Below are positions 27,655 to 35,570 of a stretch of 64,000 bases of DNA, in pieces. Where the stretch lies: the NCBI RefSeq assembly GCF_003269275.1, contig NZ_QLTS01000006.1, forward strand, positions 63,385-127,384, written 5' to 3'. The stretch comes from Phascolarctobacterium faecium DSM 14760. Its GTDB lineage: Bacteria; Bacillota; Negativicutes; Acidaminococcales; Acidaminococcaceae. Positions within the stretch are counted from its first letter, which is position 1; every line of letters starts with the position of its first letter. The notes beneath the pieces are model-generated. The model was given only the letters and a program-made list of their open reading frames with translations. It was not told the origin of the DNA and made no database searches. The translations under genes were made by a program, and so were the position numbers.

Positions 27655-27784
27655 AGCGCAAGTGCCGCCTTTGGCGGCAGACGAGGGAGAGGTTTATCGA
27701 TCAGTCAGCGGGTACCTCTCGGCTAGCTGCAGGCCGTAAGCAGACTACAAATTCCGGCGGTAACGACGGTGACAAAATGTCTGT
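27655..27784 (+). ncRNA. glmS ribozyme-riboswitch (GlcN6P-activated)
   Basis: A self-cleaving RNA that senses glucosamine-6-phosphate and destabilises glmS mRNA. Predicted cleavage is between A27655 and G27656 (AGCGC). P1 is TGCCGCC/GGCGGCA. The core ACGAGGGAGAGGTTTATCGA (27681-27700) follows. P2.1 is GAGAGGT (27687-27693) with ACCTCTC (27714-27720). Next come the GGC...GGCCGTAAG P3 segment and a closing CAGAC/GTCTG stem (27741-27745, 27779-27783). The consensus GCGCC is GCGCA here, a small deviation. An open frame through this region is fortuitous. Confidence 0.93.
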
Positions 27785-27821
27785 GGCAGAATTGGCAATA
27801 TACATTTAGGAGGATACAACT

Positions 27822-29651
27822 ATGTGTGGTATCGTTGGTTATATTGGTAATAATCAAGCAGCGCCGTTTTTACTGGACGGCATGAGCAAGCTTGAGTACC
27901 GCGGTTATGATTCCGCTGGTATCGCTGTTTATGAAAAAGGTAAGATCACTGTTGAGAAATGTGTAGGCCGTCTTGATTCTTTGCGTCAAAAATTGGATGG
28001 TCATATGCCTGAAGGCACCATGGGTATAGGACATACCCGTTGGGCTACGCATGGACGTCCGTCCGACCGTAATTCTCATCCGCACACTGATGCCAGCGGG
28101 GAGTTTGTTGTTGTGCATAATGGTATTATTGAAAATTATCTGGTTCTGAAGGAAGATTTGATTGCCAAAGGGCACAAATTTGTTTCTGAAACAGATACTG
28201 AAGTTGTGGCACATTTAATGGCTGCATATTATGATGGAGACTTTGAAGAAACTGTAAAAAGAGTTTTGCGTGTTATTGAGGGATCCTATTCGCTGGTGTT
28301 TATGTGTGCCAAAGAACCGGAGAAAATAATTTGCACAAAAAAAGATAATCCTTTGGTTATTGGACTTGGTGAAGGCGAAAATTTTATTGCTTCCGATATA
28401 CCGGCTATTATTGCTAAGACACGCCGTACGTTTATTATGAGTGATGGTGAAATTGCTACTGTCACTAAAGAAAGTGTCTGGGTACAGGATATAAATGGAA
28501 CACCGATCAGTAAAAAGGTTTTTGAAGTAAATTGGAATGCAGAGGCTGCTGAAAAAGGCGGTTTTGAACATTTTATGCTTAAAGAAATTTACGAACAACC
28601 AAAATCTATCCGTGATACAATGACTGGGCGCGTACCGAAAGATTCTCACGGAATTGAATTTACTGAACTTGGCTGGACAGAAGAAGAAATGGCAGGTATC
28701 AATAAGATTTTTATTGTTGCCTGTGGCACTGCTTATCATGCAGGTATTGTTGGAAAATACTATTTGGAACAGCTGGCACGGATTCCGGTAGAAGTCGATA
28801 TTGCCAGTGAATTCCGTTATCGCAGTCCTTTAGTTGATGGCAACAGTTTGACGATAGTTATCAGTCAGTCAGGTGAAACCAGCGATACTTTGGCTGCTTT
28901 GAAAGAGGCTAAGCGCCTTGGTTCCCGTACTTTGGCGGTTACAAATGTCGTAGGTTCTTCTATTTCCAGAGAAGCTGATCAGGTTGTTTATACCTATGCT
29001 GGCCCAGAAATTGCTGTAGCTTCTACTAAAGCTTATACTACACAACTTTTAGTAATGCTGATGCTGGCTATTTATGTTGGACGTTTGCGCGGTACTTTAG
29101 ATATTGCCAAAGCGCATAAGCTTGTGGAAGGGTTACACGATATCCCTGAGCAGATTCATAAGCTACTGGAAAATGTAGATCAGATTAAAGTTTTTGCAAC
29201 CCGTTATGGCAGCAGTGAAGATGCATTTTTCCTGGGCCGCAGCCTTGATTATGCTGTTGCGCTGGAAGGTGCTTTGAAGCTTAAAGAAATATCTTATATC
29301 CATGCCGAGGCTTATGCAGCGGGAGAACTGAAACATGGTACTTTGGCTTTGATTGTTGAAGGTGTGCCGGTAATCGTTTTAGCTACACAGCCTGATGTTT
29401 ATGATAAAACAGTCAGCAATCTGCAGGAAGTAAAAGCGCGTGAAGCGATGGTCATTGCAATTGCTTTTGAAGGGGATGACAGTATTGCAAAATATGCTGA
29501 TCATGTTATTTTCATTCCCAGAACAGATAAATATCTAGCTCCGTTGCTTGCTGTCCTACCTTTGCAGCTGTTAGCTTATTATGCTGCTTTAACTCGTGGC
29601 TGTGATGTTGATAAGCCTAGGAATCTTGCTAAATCAGTAACAGTTGAATAA
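27822..29651 (+). CDS. glmS: Glutamine-fructose-6-phosphate aminotransferase (isomerizing)
   Basis: Makes glucosamine-6-phosphate from fructose-6-phosphate and glutamine, the committed step to UDP-GlcNAc. It has 609 residues. The N-terminal glutaminase domain begins MCGIVGYIG, with nucleophile Cys2 after Met removal and the GHTRWATHG motif. Two SIS domains follow (VACGTAYHAG; ISQSGETSDT) and the C-terminus is the typical LAKSVTVE. RBS TAGGAGG precedes ATG 27822. Expression is controlled by the ribozyme immediately upstream, whose ligand is the enzyme's product. Confidence 0.97.
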   Translation: MCGIVGYIGNNQAAPFLLDGMSKLEYRGYDSAGIAVYEKGKITVEKCVGRLDSLRQKLDGHMPEGTMGIGHTRWATHGRPSDRNSHPHTDASGEFVVVHNGIIENYLVLKEDLIAKGHKFVSETDTEVVAHLMAAYYDGDFEETVKRVLRVIEGSYSLVFMCAKEPEKIICTKKDNPLVIGLGEGENFIASDIPAIIAKTRRTFIMSDGEIATVTKESVWVQDINGTPISKKVFEVNWNAEAAEKGGFEHFMLKEIYEQPKSIRDTMTGRVPKDSHGIEFTELGWTEEEMAGINKIFIVACGTAYHAGIVGKYYLEQLARIPVEVDIASEFRYRSPLVDGNSLTIVISQSGETSDTLAALKEAKRLGSRTLAVTNVVGSSISREADQVVYTYAGPEIAVASTKAYTTQLLVMLMLAIYVGRLRGTLDIAKAHKLVEGLHDIPEQIHKLLENVDQIKVFATRYGSSEDAFFLGRSLDYAVALEGALKLKEISYIHAEAYAAGELKHGTLALIVEGVPVIVLATQPDVYDKTVSNLQEVKAREAMVIAIAFEGDDSIAKYADHVIFIPRTDKYLAPLLAVLPLQLLAYYAALTRGCDVDKPRNLAKSVTVE

Positions 29652-29656
29652 AAATA

Positions 29657-29691
29657 ACGCCTGCCGGAATTTTTTGGCAGGCGTCTTTTTG
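29657..29691 (+). terminator. Terminator after glmS
   Basis: Stem ACGCCTGCC/GGCAGGCGT (29657-29665, 29676-29684) followed by CTTTTTG. Confidence 0.93.
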
Positions 29692-29788
29692 TGTCCGTCT
29701 TGAAAGTTATTTTGGTAGAGTTAGCTAATAGTGCGAAAAATATGCTATAATAGCGGTAACAATAATTATTATCGAAAAGGAGTATTGT

Positions 29789-30196
29789 ATGAACAATTCT
29801 GTTGCTTTATTATATAATTTCAATGAAGAAAAGTTAAAAATGATTAAAATGGTCTGTATGATGATGCAGGTGAGGTTTAAAGAGGTTGCAAGAGCAGAGT
29901 ATGAGCAGCCGCTGGGAGCTTTATTGGGAATTTCTGGAATAGAAAATCACGGAGAAGTTTATCAGGGGGAAGAATTTCAGGAAGAAATGTTGGTGCTGCA
30001 TGGATTTGACGGCAGCAAGTTACAAAAATTTTTAATTGCTTTGCAGCGTGTAGGGGTAGGAAGAATAGAGTTAAAAGCGATGATTACGGAAAATAATAAA
30101 AGTTGGAATGGCCTGGCTTTATATGAGGAACTTTGCCAGGAAAGAGAAGCTTTTAAGAAGATGGAAGCTGAAAGACGTAATAAAGTACAAAAGTAA
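29789..30196 (+). CDS. DUF3783 domain protein
   Basis: A small cytosolic protein of 135 residues and unknown function. The N-terminal segment (NSVALLYNFNEEKLKMIKMVCMMM) and the following LLGISG and MLVLHGFDG pattern resemble DUF3783, a short domain of anaerobic Firmicutes. A charged helical C-terminus (about 110-135) follows. RBS AAAGGAG precedes ATG 29789, and a TATAAT at 29746-29751 provides a likely -10, with a poor -35. The gene is monocistronic: terminators lie on both sides. Confidence 0.75.
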   Translation: MNNSVALLYNFNEEKLKMIKMVCMMMQVRFKEVARAEYEQPLGALLGISGIENHGEVYQGEEFQEEMLVLHGFDGSKLQKFLIALQRVGVGRIELKAMITENNKSWNGLALYEELCQEREAFKKMEAERRNKVQK

Positions 30197-30233
30197 AAGT
30201 AAAACCGCGGTTTACCGCGGTTTTACTTTTTTT
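30196..30233. terminator. Bidirectional terminator, DUF3783 gene / EamA transporter
   Basis: A 15-bp perfect stem (30196-30210 with 30215-30229) has a 4-nt loop, T-run on the + side and A-run on the other. The stop codon of the minus-strand transporter gene lies inside it. Confidence 0.92.
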
Positions 30234-31095
30234 CTAAAATATTTTCAGAAATTATACAAGCTAAAATTATTACAGCTCCGCTCATACCTGTAAAAGTTAA
30301 TTTTTCATTAAGTAAAAAGTATGAGGCCGCAGCAGTTAAAATAGGTTGAGTACATTGCAGCATTGATACTAAGGAGGAAGATAAGAATTTCAAGGCAGCG
30401 TTTTGCAGAAAATAAGCCAGGCAGGTACATGTAATAGCCAGATAGATAACAACAGCCCAGGCTTCTGGTTGAATTTTAGTGATAGTGCTGATATCGTCGA
30501 ATAATAAAGCTCCTGCGATGCTGATAACTGCCGTAATAAAGGTTTGAATAGCAGAAATAGTGATAGCATCTGTTGCTTTCAGAGATTTTTCTCCAAAGAC
30601 CAGTGCTCCTGCGACGCTGACTGCTGTAAGCAATGCCCATAAATCTCCCTGGTTAAAAGAAAACGTTCCTCCATTACTACAGAGTAGATACATACCGAGA
30701 ATGACTAATAGTTGTATAGGAAGATGTGAAATTTTATAAGGTCGCTGTAAGACTATTATTGACAAAAGCGGTGCGAAAATTACTGATAAGGACATAATAA
30801 AGCCAACATTCGTTGCCGTAGTTCCTTCTAATGCCAGATTACATGAAATATAAGCTGAAGCCATACATAATCCTGCTGGCAGATATTGGCTTGCAGAAAG
30901 TGCCTGCAGCTGTTTCCTTAAGCGTGTTGCAAAGAAAATTGCGAAGAGAGAAAAAGCCAGACCAAAACGAAAGGCCAGACACCATAAAGGTGTGATACTG
31001 GCAAAAGCAATTTTAGTGAGTGGATTACCTAAGCCGTATAGAAAACTTTGCAACAATATGAAAATGATATATTTATTATGTGAATTGTTTATCAT
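30223..31095 (-). CDS. EamA/DMT-superfamily transporter
   Basis: An integral inner-membrane protein of 290 residues with about ten predicted helices arranged as two EamA repeats, typical of drug/metabolite transporters (amino acid or metabolite exporters). The substrate cannot be deduced. ATG 31095 has a strong RBS (AAGGAGA) 2 nt beyond ACG. The longer in-frame TTG 31113 would run through that RBS and is rejected. It follows the ABC-F gene on the same strand with a 90-nt gap, so co-transcription is possible. It ends at a shared terminator. Confidence 0.85.
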   Translation of the reverse strand: MINNSHNKYIIFILLQSFLYGLGNPLTKIAFASITPLWCLAFRFGLAFSLFAIFFATRLRKQLQALSASQYLPAGLCMASAYISCNLALEGTTATNVGFIMSLSVIFAPLLSIIVLQRPYKISHLPIQLLVILGMYLLCSNGGTFSFNQGDLWALLTAVSVAGALVFGEKSLKATDAITISAIQTFITAVISIAGALLFDDISTITKIQPEAWAVVIYLAITCTCLAYFLQNAALKFLSSSLVSMLQCTQPILTAAASYFLLNEKLTFTGMSGAVIILACIISENILEKK

Positions 31096-31184
31096 CGTTC
31101 TCCTTGAATACAAATTGCAAAATAAAATACATTGTGAGTTATATTTTAACAGCTAAATTCGACTAATGCAAACTATTTTGTAAA

Positions 31185-32774
31185 TTAAGATGATTGCTTT
31201 GACAATAAAAGGCGTTTTTTTGCCAGTAATGATTGAAACTCTGCTTCTAATTTTTCAGTTGGATTGAGGCTAAGGTGACTGATAATTTCAGCCAGTTTAT
31301 TTTCTATAAGTAAAATATCTGCTGTTGCTTCAATATACTCAGTGCTTATTTGTTTATTTGAGTAGTCGTCATATGGCCCAGGGAAAAAGTTCAGTTTTGT
31401 TCCATCAAAGACTAATAAATTTTTAGCAATGGCTTTAAGCAGGCGGCGGTCATGGGTTGTAAAAATCAAAGTTCCTGGATAATTGCATAATAATTCTTCT
31501 AAAGCAGTTACAGCATCCAGATCCAAGTGATTGGTTGGTTCGTCTAGCATAAGTACATTACAGTCACTGACTAATATTTTTGCTAAAGCAGCTTTGACTT
31601 TTTCACCGCCGCTTAAAAGCTGTATTGGTTTAAAAAAATCTTCGCGTTTGAAACGAAGTCTTATTAAAACAGTACGTAATAAAGCTTCGCTTTGTGAAGA
31701 CGTTGACTGTAGGTTACGGAGCAGGTTTTTATCAGGATCAAGAATATCAATATCCTGACTGAAGTAACCTATTTTTGCTCCGCCGGCTATTTGCACATTT
31801 GGCAAGTGTTTGTTGTGTGCTTTTAAAAATTGTTTGAGTAAAGTTGTTTTCCCGCAGCCGTTTGGTCCGATGATGGCAAGTTTGTCGCCGGATTTTACTG
31901 AAAAACTTGCTGTTTGCCAGAGCGGTTTTTTATCAATAATATAAGACCAGTTATGTGCTCTTACTAAAATTTGTCCCTGCCATAGTTTTGAAGACAGTAA
32001 ATTCATTTTTATTATTGGTAAGGATTGTCTTTTTTCTATCTGTTTAAGTTTGTCTAACCTCGTCAGTAGGGATTGACCTGTTTGCTGTAACTTTTTCTGT
32101 TTTTTAGCAAAGTAGGGTTTAGCTCCGGTAATCCTGGCTTCTGATAAAGATATCTTCGTGGTTTTAACAGCTTTTTGCGCTTGCTGCTGTTTGGCAGAAA
32201 AAGCTGTTTCTAAATGAGTTTTTTGCATAATATATTTACGATAAGCTTGATCATGAGTTTTTTCAGAAATTATCTTTTGCTGCTGATAATTACTGTAATT
32301 ACCTTGATATATTTGAAGTTGTTTATCGTCCAAAGCCCAGATTTCATTGCATAATGCATCTAAAAAATCACGATCGTGGGAAACTAATATTAAGGCTCCT
32401 GAGTAATGCCGAAGTTCCTTTTCAAGCCATAACAAATGGTCCATATCAAGATTATTAGTTGGTTCGTCTGCCAGCAGCAAACCGGATTGTTGTTTGAGCG
32501 CCTGCAGGATGTAGGCTTGAGTCGTTTCGCCACCGCTTTTGGAGAGTCTTTCTTTTAATTGCGGTAGTATAGTCATTGTTGTTTTGCAAATGATTTTTGC
32601 GGCTGCAGGAATTGGTCTTATACCTGCTAATAACTCTAATAAAGTTGTTTTTCCACTTCCGTTCAGCCCGATCAGGCCTATACGGCTTTTTGTATGTAGT
32701 TTTAAAGCAGGCAGTTTGAATAATAGTCTTTCGCCTAAATAATATTTAAATGAATTGGTTTCGAGGATGTACAT
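31185..32774 (-). CDS. ABC-F ribosomal protection protein, Vga/VmlR/Lsa-like
   Basis: A soluble twin-ATPase (529 residues) without membrane segments. ABC1 has GLNGSGKTT, SKSGGETTQ and LLLADEPTNNLD; ABC2 has GPNGCGKTT, LLSGGEKVK and VLMLDEPTNHLD. The linker contains SLSEARITGAKPYFAKKQKK, which closely parallels the matching region of staphylococcal Vga proteins as I remember them. The antibiotic-resistance ABC-F class displaces lincosamide, streptogramin A and pleuromutilin drugs from the ribosome. The drug spectrum here is unknown. RBS AGGAG is 10 nt before ATG 32774. A 270-nt leader with promoter, mini-ORF and attenuator controls it, typical of drug-inducible ABC-F genes. Confidence 0.9.
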   Translation of the reverse strand: MYILETNSFKYYLGERLLFKLPALKLHTKSRIGLIGLNGSGKTTLLELLAGIRPIPAAAKIICKTTMTILPQLKERLSKSGGETTQAYILQALKQQSGLLLADEPTNNLDMDHLLWLEKELRHYSGALILVSHDRDFLDALCNEIWALDDKQLQIYQGNYSNYQQQKIISEKTHDQAYRKYIMQKTHLETAFSAKQQQAQKAVKTTKISLSEARITGAKPYFAKKQKKLQQTGQSLLTRLDKLKQIEKRQSLPIIKMNLLSSKLWQGQILVRAHNWSYIIDKKPLWQTASFSVKSGDKLAIIGPNGCGKTTLLKQFLKAHNKHLPNVQIAGGAKIGYFSQDIDILDPDKNLLRNLQSTSSQSEALLRTVLIRLRFKREDFFKPIQLLSGGEKVKAALAKILVSDCNVLMLDEPTNHLDLDAVTALEELLCNYPGTLIFTTHDRRLLKAIAKNLLVFDGTKLNFFPGPYDDYSNKQISTEYIEATADILLIENKLAEIISHLSLNPTEKLEAEFQSLLAKKRLLLSKQSS

Positions 32775-32805
32775 ATAATTTCAACTCCTAACTTTCGAAG
32801 ACAAT

Positions 32806-32838
32806 AAAAACCTCCCGATTCAAGACAGAATGGGAGGT
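32806..32838 (-). terminator. Attenuator terminator in the ABC-F leader
   Basis: Reading the minus strand: ACCTCCC (32838-32832), inner ATTC/GAAT pairing around a TGTCTT loop, GGGAGGT (32816-32810), then TTTTATT. It lies 35 nt before the coding start. A competing segment at 32883-32876 is the exact 8-nt complement of part of its 5' arm (32833-32826). Confidence 0.88.
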
Positions 32839-32888
32839 GTAAAGGTAGACTTAGCCTCAAATCGCAGAAAATGATCCATTCTGACTTA

Positions 32889-32949
32889 CTGATAAAAGAC
32901 AACACTTAACAAAGCTTTTGGTTTTAAGCTGTTTTTGTGTCTTTTTCAG
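32889..32949 (-). repeat. Long imperfect hairpin in the ABC-F leader
   Basis: The outer CTGAAAAAGACAC and GTGTTGTCTTTTATCAG arms and inner AGCTT/AAGCT arms fold a roughly 60-nt region between the leader mini-ORF and the antiterminator segment. It is probably a pause or ribosome-sensing element. Confidence 0.6.
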
Positions 32950-32967
32950 ATAAGGTGCGAAATTGGA

Positions 32968-33006
32968 TCAGTTTTTCATTCGTTCAAGTGTCCTTTCAAT
33001 ATTCAT
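32968..33006 (-). CDS. Possible leader peptide of the ABC-F attenuator
   Basis: Minus-strand ATG 32979 starts MKN-stop (ending 32968). AAAGGA (32996-32991) lies 11 nt upstream. An in-frame ATG at 33006 would give 12 residues ending in the same MKN, but it has no Shine-Dalgarno and sits only a few bases after the predicted transcript start. The 3-residue reading is preferred. Ribosome stalling here by an antibiotic would be the sensing step; this is an inference from similar systems. Confidence 0.5.
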   Translation of the reverse strand: MNIERTLERMKN

Positions 33007-33018
33007 AATTATATTTTT

Positions 33019-33047
33019 ATAATATAGGATTATAAAATCTTTGTCAA
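33019..33047 (-). promoter_or_regulatory. Promoter of the ABC-F gene
   Basis: On the minus strand: consensus TTGACA (33047-33042), 17 nt and TATTAT (33024-33019). It begins one base after the stop codon of the upstream radical SAM gene. Confidence 0.85.
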
Positions 33048-33944
33048 CTAAACTCCAGTCCCATCAAAGATGGGAATAAAATCAGCGCTGGCAGCGGTAT
33101 CTTCCTGAACAAAGCCGTCTTCAATACCGGAATTGAAAAGGTACTGCTCAACTTTTTGATATTCTTCTGCAGTAACAACACGGTTTATTTCAGGGTATTC
33201 AGCGGCTCGGCCGCATGGAATATATTGATGCATCAGACTAAACAGGACCTGCCCCGGTTCAAAATTGTCAGCGATCCAGTCTATTACTCTTAGTGTATTT
33301 TCTAACATATTCGGTAACAGCAGATGCCTGATAATTACACCACTTTTTAATAAACCATTTTCATCGATTTGGTAGGGCCCGACTTGTTTGTACATGGTTT
33401 TTATGGCCGTTGTAGCAGTATTAAAATAATTAGGCGCATTACTGTACTTTATTGCGGCTAAATCGTCACTATATTTTAGATCGGGAAGCCATATTTGTAT
33501 TTTATTTTTCAATCTGTGTATTGTATCGACAGTTTCAAAACCACTGGTATTATAAATTACAGGGACTGGCAATGGTTCCTGTAAGCTTGCGATAATAGTC
33601 TCAGTAAAATGTGTTGCTGTAACTAAATTGATATTATGGGCTCCTTGTTTAATTAAGTCAAAATAAATTTCTTTTAATCTTTCAACGGATATTTCCTGTC
33701 CTTTATTTAAACAGCTGATTTCGTAATTTTGGCAGAATGCACAATGTAAATTGCAGCCACTAAAAAAAACAGTGCCTGAACCTTTGGTGCCGCTTATGCA
33801 TGGCTCTTCCCACATATGCAGTGCCGCACGGGCAACTATTGGCTGCATACCGCAGCCGCAGGAACCGAAAATACCATTTGGACTGTTCATTGTTTCTGCC
33901 CTGTCAACTCCGCAGCGGTGTGGGCAGACGTAACAGTAAGTCAT
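33048..33944 (-). CDS. PflX-like radical SAM protein
   Basis: A 298-residue protein of the pyruvate-formate-lyase-activase-like group (COG1313/PflX). From ATG 33944, preceded by RBS AAAGGAG, it shows an N-terminal cysteine cluster (C4, C7, C11, C29, C31) and the [4Fe-4S]/SAM motif CNLHCAFC (C64, C68, C71). The C-terminal half has the PGQVLFSLMHQYIPCG segment of this family. In-frame ATG 33983 lies upstream of the RBS and is rejected. No glycyl-radical enzyme is adjacent, so the target is unknown. Confidence 0.85.
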   Translation of the reverse strand: MTYCYVCPHRCGVDRAETMNSPNGIFGSCGCGMQPIVARAALHMWEEPCISGTKGSGTVFFSGCNLHCAFCQNYEISCLNKGQEISVERLKEIYFDLIKQGAHNINLVTATHFTETIIASLQEPLPVPVIYNTSGFETVDTIHRLKNKIQIWLPDLKYSDDLAAIKYSNAPNYFNTATTAIKTMYKQVGPYQIDENGLLKSGVIIRHLLLPNMLENTLRVIDWIADNFEPGQVLFSLMHQYIPCGRAAEYPEINRVVTAEEYQKVEQYLFNSGIEDGFVQEDTAASADFIPIFDGTGV

Positions 33945-34008
33945 TAAAACATCTCCTTTGGAGTATTTTCTAAATTGTAGCATAGTTGGACAAGAGATAA
34001 AAGGATAA

Positions 34009-34037
34009 TTGACAAAAAGAGCGGTAAAAAGTATAAT
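34009..34037 (+). promoter_or_regulatory. Promoter of the ZTP riboswitch transcript
   Basis: Consensus TTGACA (34009-34014), 17 nt and TATAAT (34032-34037), starting transcription just before the riboswitch P1. Confidence 0.9.
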
Positions 34038-34050
34038 CTAAAGCAGAAGT

Positions 34051-34118
34051 AGGTCATATAACTGACGGAAGTGGATTAACCACGTGGAGTATGACCGGTG
34101 TTGCCGACCGTCTGGGCG
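34051..34118 (+). ncRNA. ZTP (pfl-motif) riboswitch
   Basis: Senses ZTP/ZMP (AICAR phosphates), which build up when 10-formyl-THF is short. P1 is GGTCAT (34052-34057) with ATGACC (34091-34096). P2 is GTGG (34071-34074) with CCAC (34080-34083). The 3' domain contains GCCGACCGTCTGGGC (34103-34117). The signature pseudoknot, normally GGCG/CGCC, is GACGG (34064-34068) with CCGTC (34108-34112), a compensated variant. It precedes an AICAR transformylase gene, the expected target. Confidence 0.92.
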
Positions 34119-34145
34119 TTTTACCCCAGAAGTGTCGGTTTTTTT
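34104..34145 (+). terminator. Expression-platform terminator of the ZTP riboswitch
   Basis: CCGAC (34104-34108) pairs with GTCGG (34134-34138) and CTGGG (34112-34116) with CCCAG (34125-34129); T7 follows. It shares bases with the ligand-binding 3' domain, so ligand binding should prevent termination (an ON switch). Confidence 0.9.
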
Positions 34146-34169
34146 ATATATTTTTAAGGAGGAATAGTC

Positions 34170-35342
34170 GTGAAAGAGCTGCTATTGAAGTATGGCTGTA
34201 ATCCAAATCAAAGTAAGGCGCGTATTTATAGTAAAATAGGTGAACTGCCAATTGAGGTTTTGAACGGCCGCCCTGGTTATATTAATTTTCTGGATGCCTT
34301 TAACAGCTGGCAGTTAGTAAAAGAATTAAAGGAAGCTACCGGCCTGCCTGCAGCAGCATCTTTTAAACATGTAAGTCCAGCCGGTGCTGCCGTTGGATTG
34401 CCGATGAGCGATGTACTGAAAAAAATATATTATGTTGACGATCTAGCTCTGACTCCGTTGGCTACTGCTTATGCCAGGGCTCGGGGTGCTGACCGTATGT
34501 CATCTTACGGAGACTTTGTCGCTTTATCAGATATCTGTGACAAGGAGACTGCAGCTATGCTGGCTCGAGAAGTTTCAGATGGCGTTATTGCCCCCGGCTA
34601 TACAGAGGAAGCTTTGGAAATTTTAAAAACTAAACGTAAGGGCACTTATAATATTATCAAAATTGATCCGTCTTATATTCCAGAGATACAGGAAACGAAA
34701 GATGTATTTGGTATAACTTTTGAACAGGACCGTAATGAGGCTAAAATTACGTCAGAGCTGCTTGTAAATCGTCCGACTGTCAATAAAGAAATTCCTGAGG
34801 ATGCAGTACGTGATCTTCTGATTGCGTTGATTACTTTGAAATACACGCAATCGAATTCCGTCTGCTATGTTAAAGATGGACAGGCGATTGGTATTGGTGC
34901 GGGGCAACAGTCTCGTGTTCATTGTACAAGGCTTGCCGGAAATAAAGCTGATAACTGGTGGCTGCGCCAGAACCCCAGTGTTTTAGAACTGCCTTTTAAG
35001 GACAGTATTCGACGTCCTGATCGGGACAATACTATTGATGTGTATATTTCTGACGATTATGAAGATATACTTGCAGATGGAATTTGGGAACAGTTCTTTA
35101 CCGAAAAACCAGCTCCGCTGACACGTGAAGAAAAAAAAGTATGGCTTCATAAGCTGCACGGAGTTTCTCTTGGCAGTGATGCTTTTTTCCCGTTTGGTGA
35201 TAATATTGAACGCGCTCACCGCAGCGGTGTAGATTATATTGCTCAGGCAGGCGGAAGTATCAGAGATGATAATGTTATTGAAACATGTGATAAATATAAT
35301 ATCGCAATGGCATTTACTGGTTTACGTTTGTTCCATCATTAA
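34170..35342 (+). CDS. Stand-alone AICAR transformylase (PurH-like, no cyclohydrolase domain)
   Basis: A 390-residue protein matching the C-terminal AICAR formyltransferase domain of PurH: LKYGCNPNQ, SFKHVSPAGAA, LSDICDKETA, and SNSVCYVKDGQAIGIGAGQQSR. The N-terminal MGS-like IMP cyclohydrolase domain of bifunctional PurH is absent, so the last purine step must be encoded elsewhere or this is a second, stress-induced copy. The start is GTG 34170 with RBS AAGGAGG. It is controlled by the ZTP riboswitch upstream and followed by its own terminator. Confidence 0.92.
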   Translation: MKELLLKYGCNPNQSKARIYSKIGELPIEVLNGRPGYINFLDAFNSWQLVKELKEATGLPAAASFKHVSPAGAAVGLPMSDVLKKIYYVDDLALTPLATAYARARGADRMSSYGDFVALSDICDKETAAMLAREVSDGVIAPGYTEEALEILKTKRKGTYNIIKIDPSYIPEIQETKDVFGITFEQDRNEAKITSELLVNRPTVNKEIPEDAVRDLLIALITLKYTQSNSVCYVKDGQAIGIGAGQQSRVHCTRLAGNKADNWWLRQNPSVLELPFKDSIRRPDRDNTIDVYISDDYEDILADGIWEQFFTEKPAPLTREEKKVWLHKLHGVSLGSDAFFPFGDNIERAHRSGVDYIAQAGGSIRDDNVIETCDKYNIAMAFTGLRLFHH

Positions 35343-35348
35343 TGACTT

Positions 35349-35380
35349 TCCGCCAAAGAAAACTTTGGCGGATTTTTTTG
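35349..35380 (+). terminator. Terminator after the AICAR transformylase gene
   Basis: Stem TCCGCCAAAG/CTTTGGCGGA (35349-35358, 35363-35372), 4-nt loop, then TTTTTTT. Confidence 0.93.
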
Positions 35381-35570
35381 AACAAAAATGACTGACAAGT
35401 CAGTTTTGTGGGCGTTGGAAGCTGTTGTGGTATTTTTTTTACATAAATCGCATAAAATTGTCTGAAAACTATTGAGTTAGTAAATTTTTTGTGGTAAAAT
35501 ACACAAGGTATAATGTCCAAAATATGTTTATGTTTTAGTAAGATTATGGCAAGTAGGAGATGAGTAGTTC

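Noticed and set aside
27576..27809. An open frame of 77 codons between glmM and glmS
   Set aside because: It lies across the structured leader and glmS ribozyme, has no Shine-Dalgarno sequence, and its translation looks random (many Arg, Cys, Gly).
35391..35404. ACTGAC-AA-GTCAGT palindrome as a TetR/FadR-like operator for the acyl-CoA genes
   Set aside because: It lies about 105 bp upstream of the only -10, and 6+6 inverted repeats of this kind are expected several times by chance in 64 kb.
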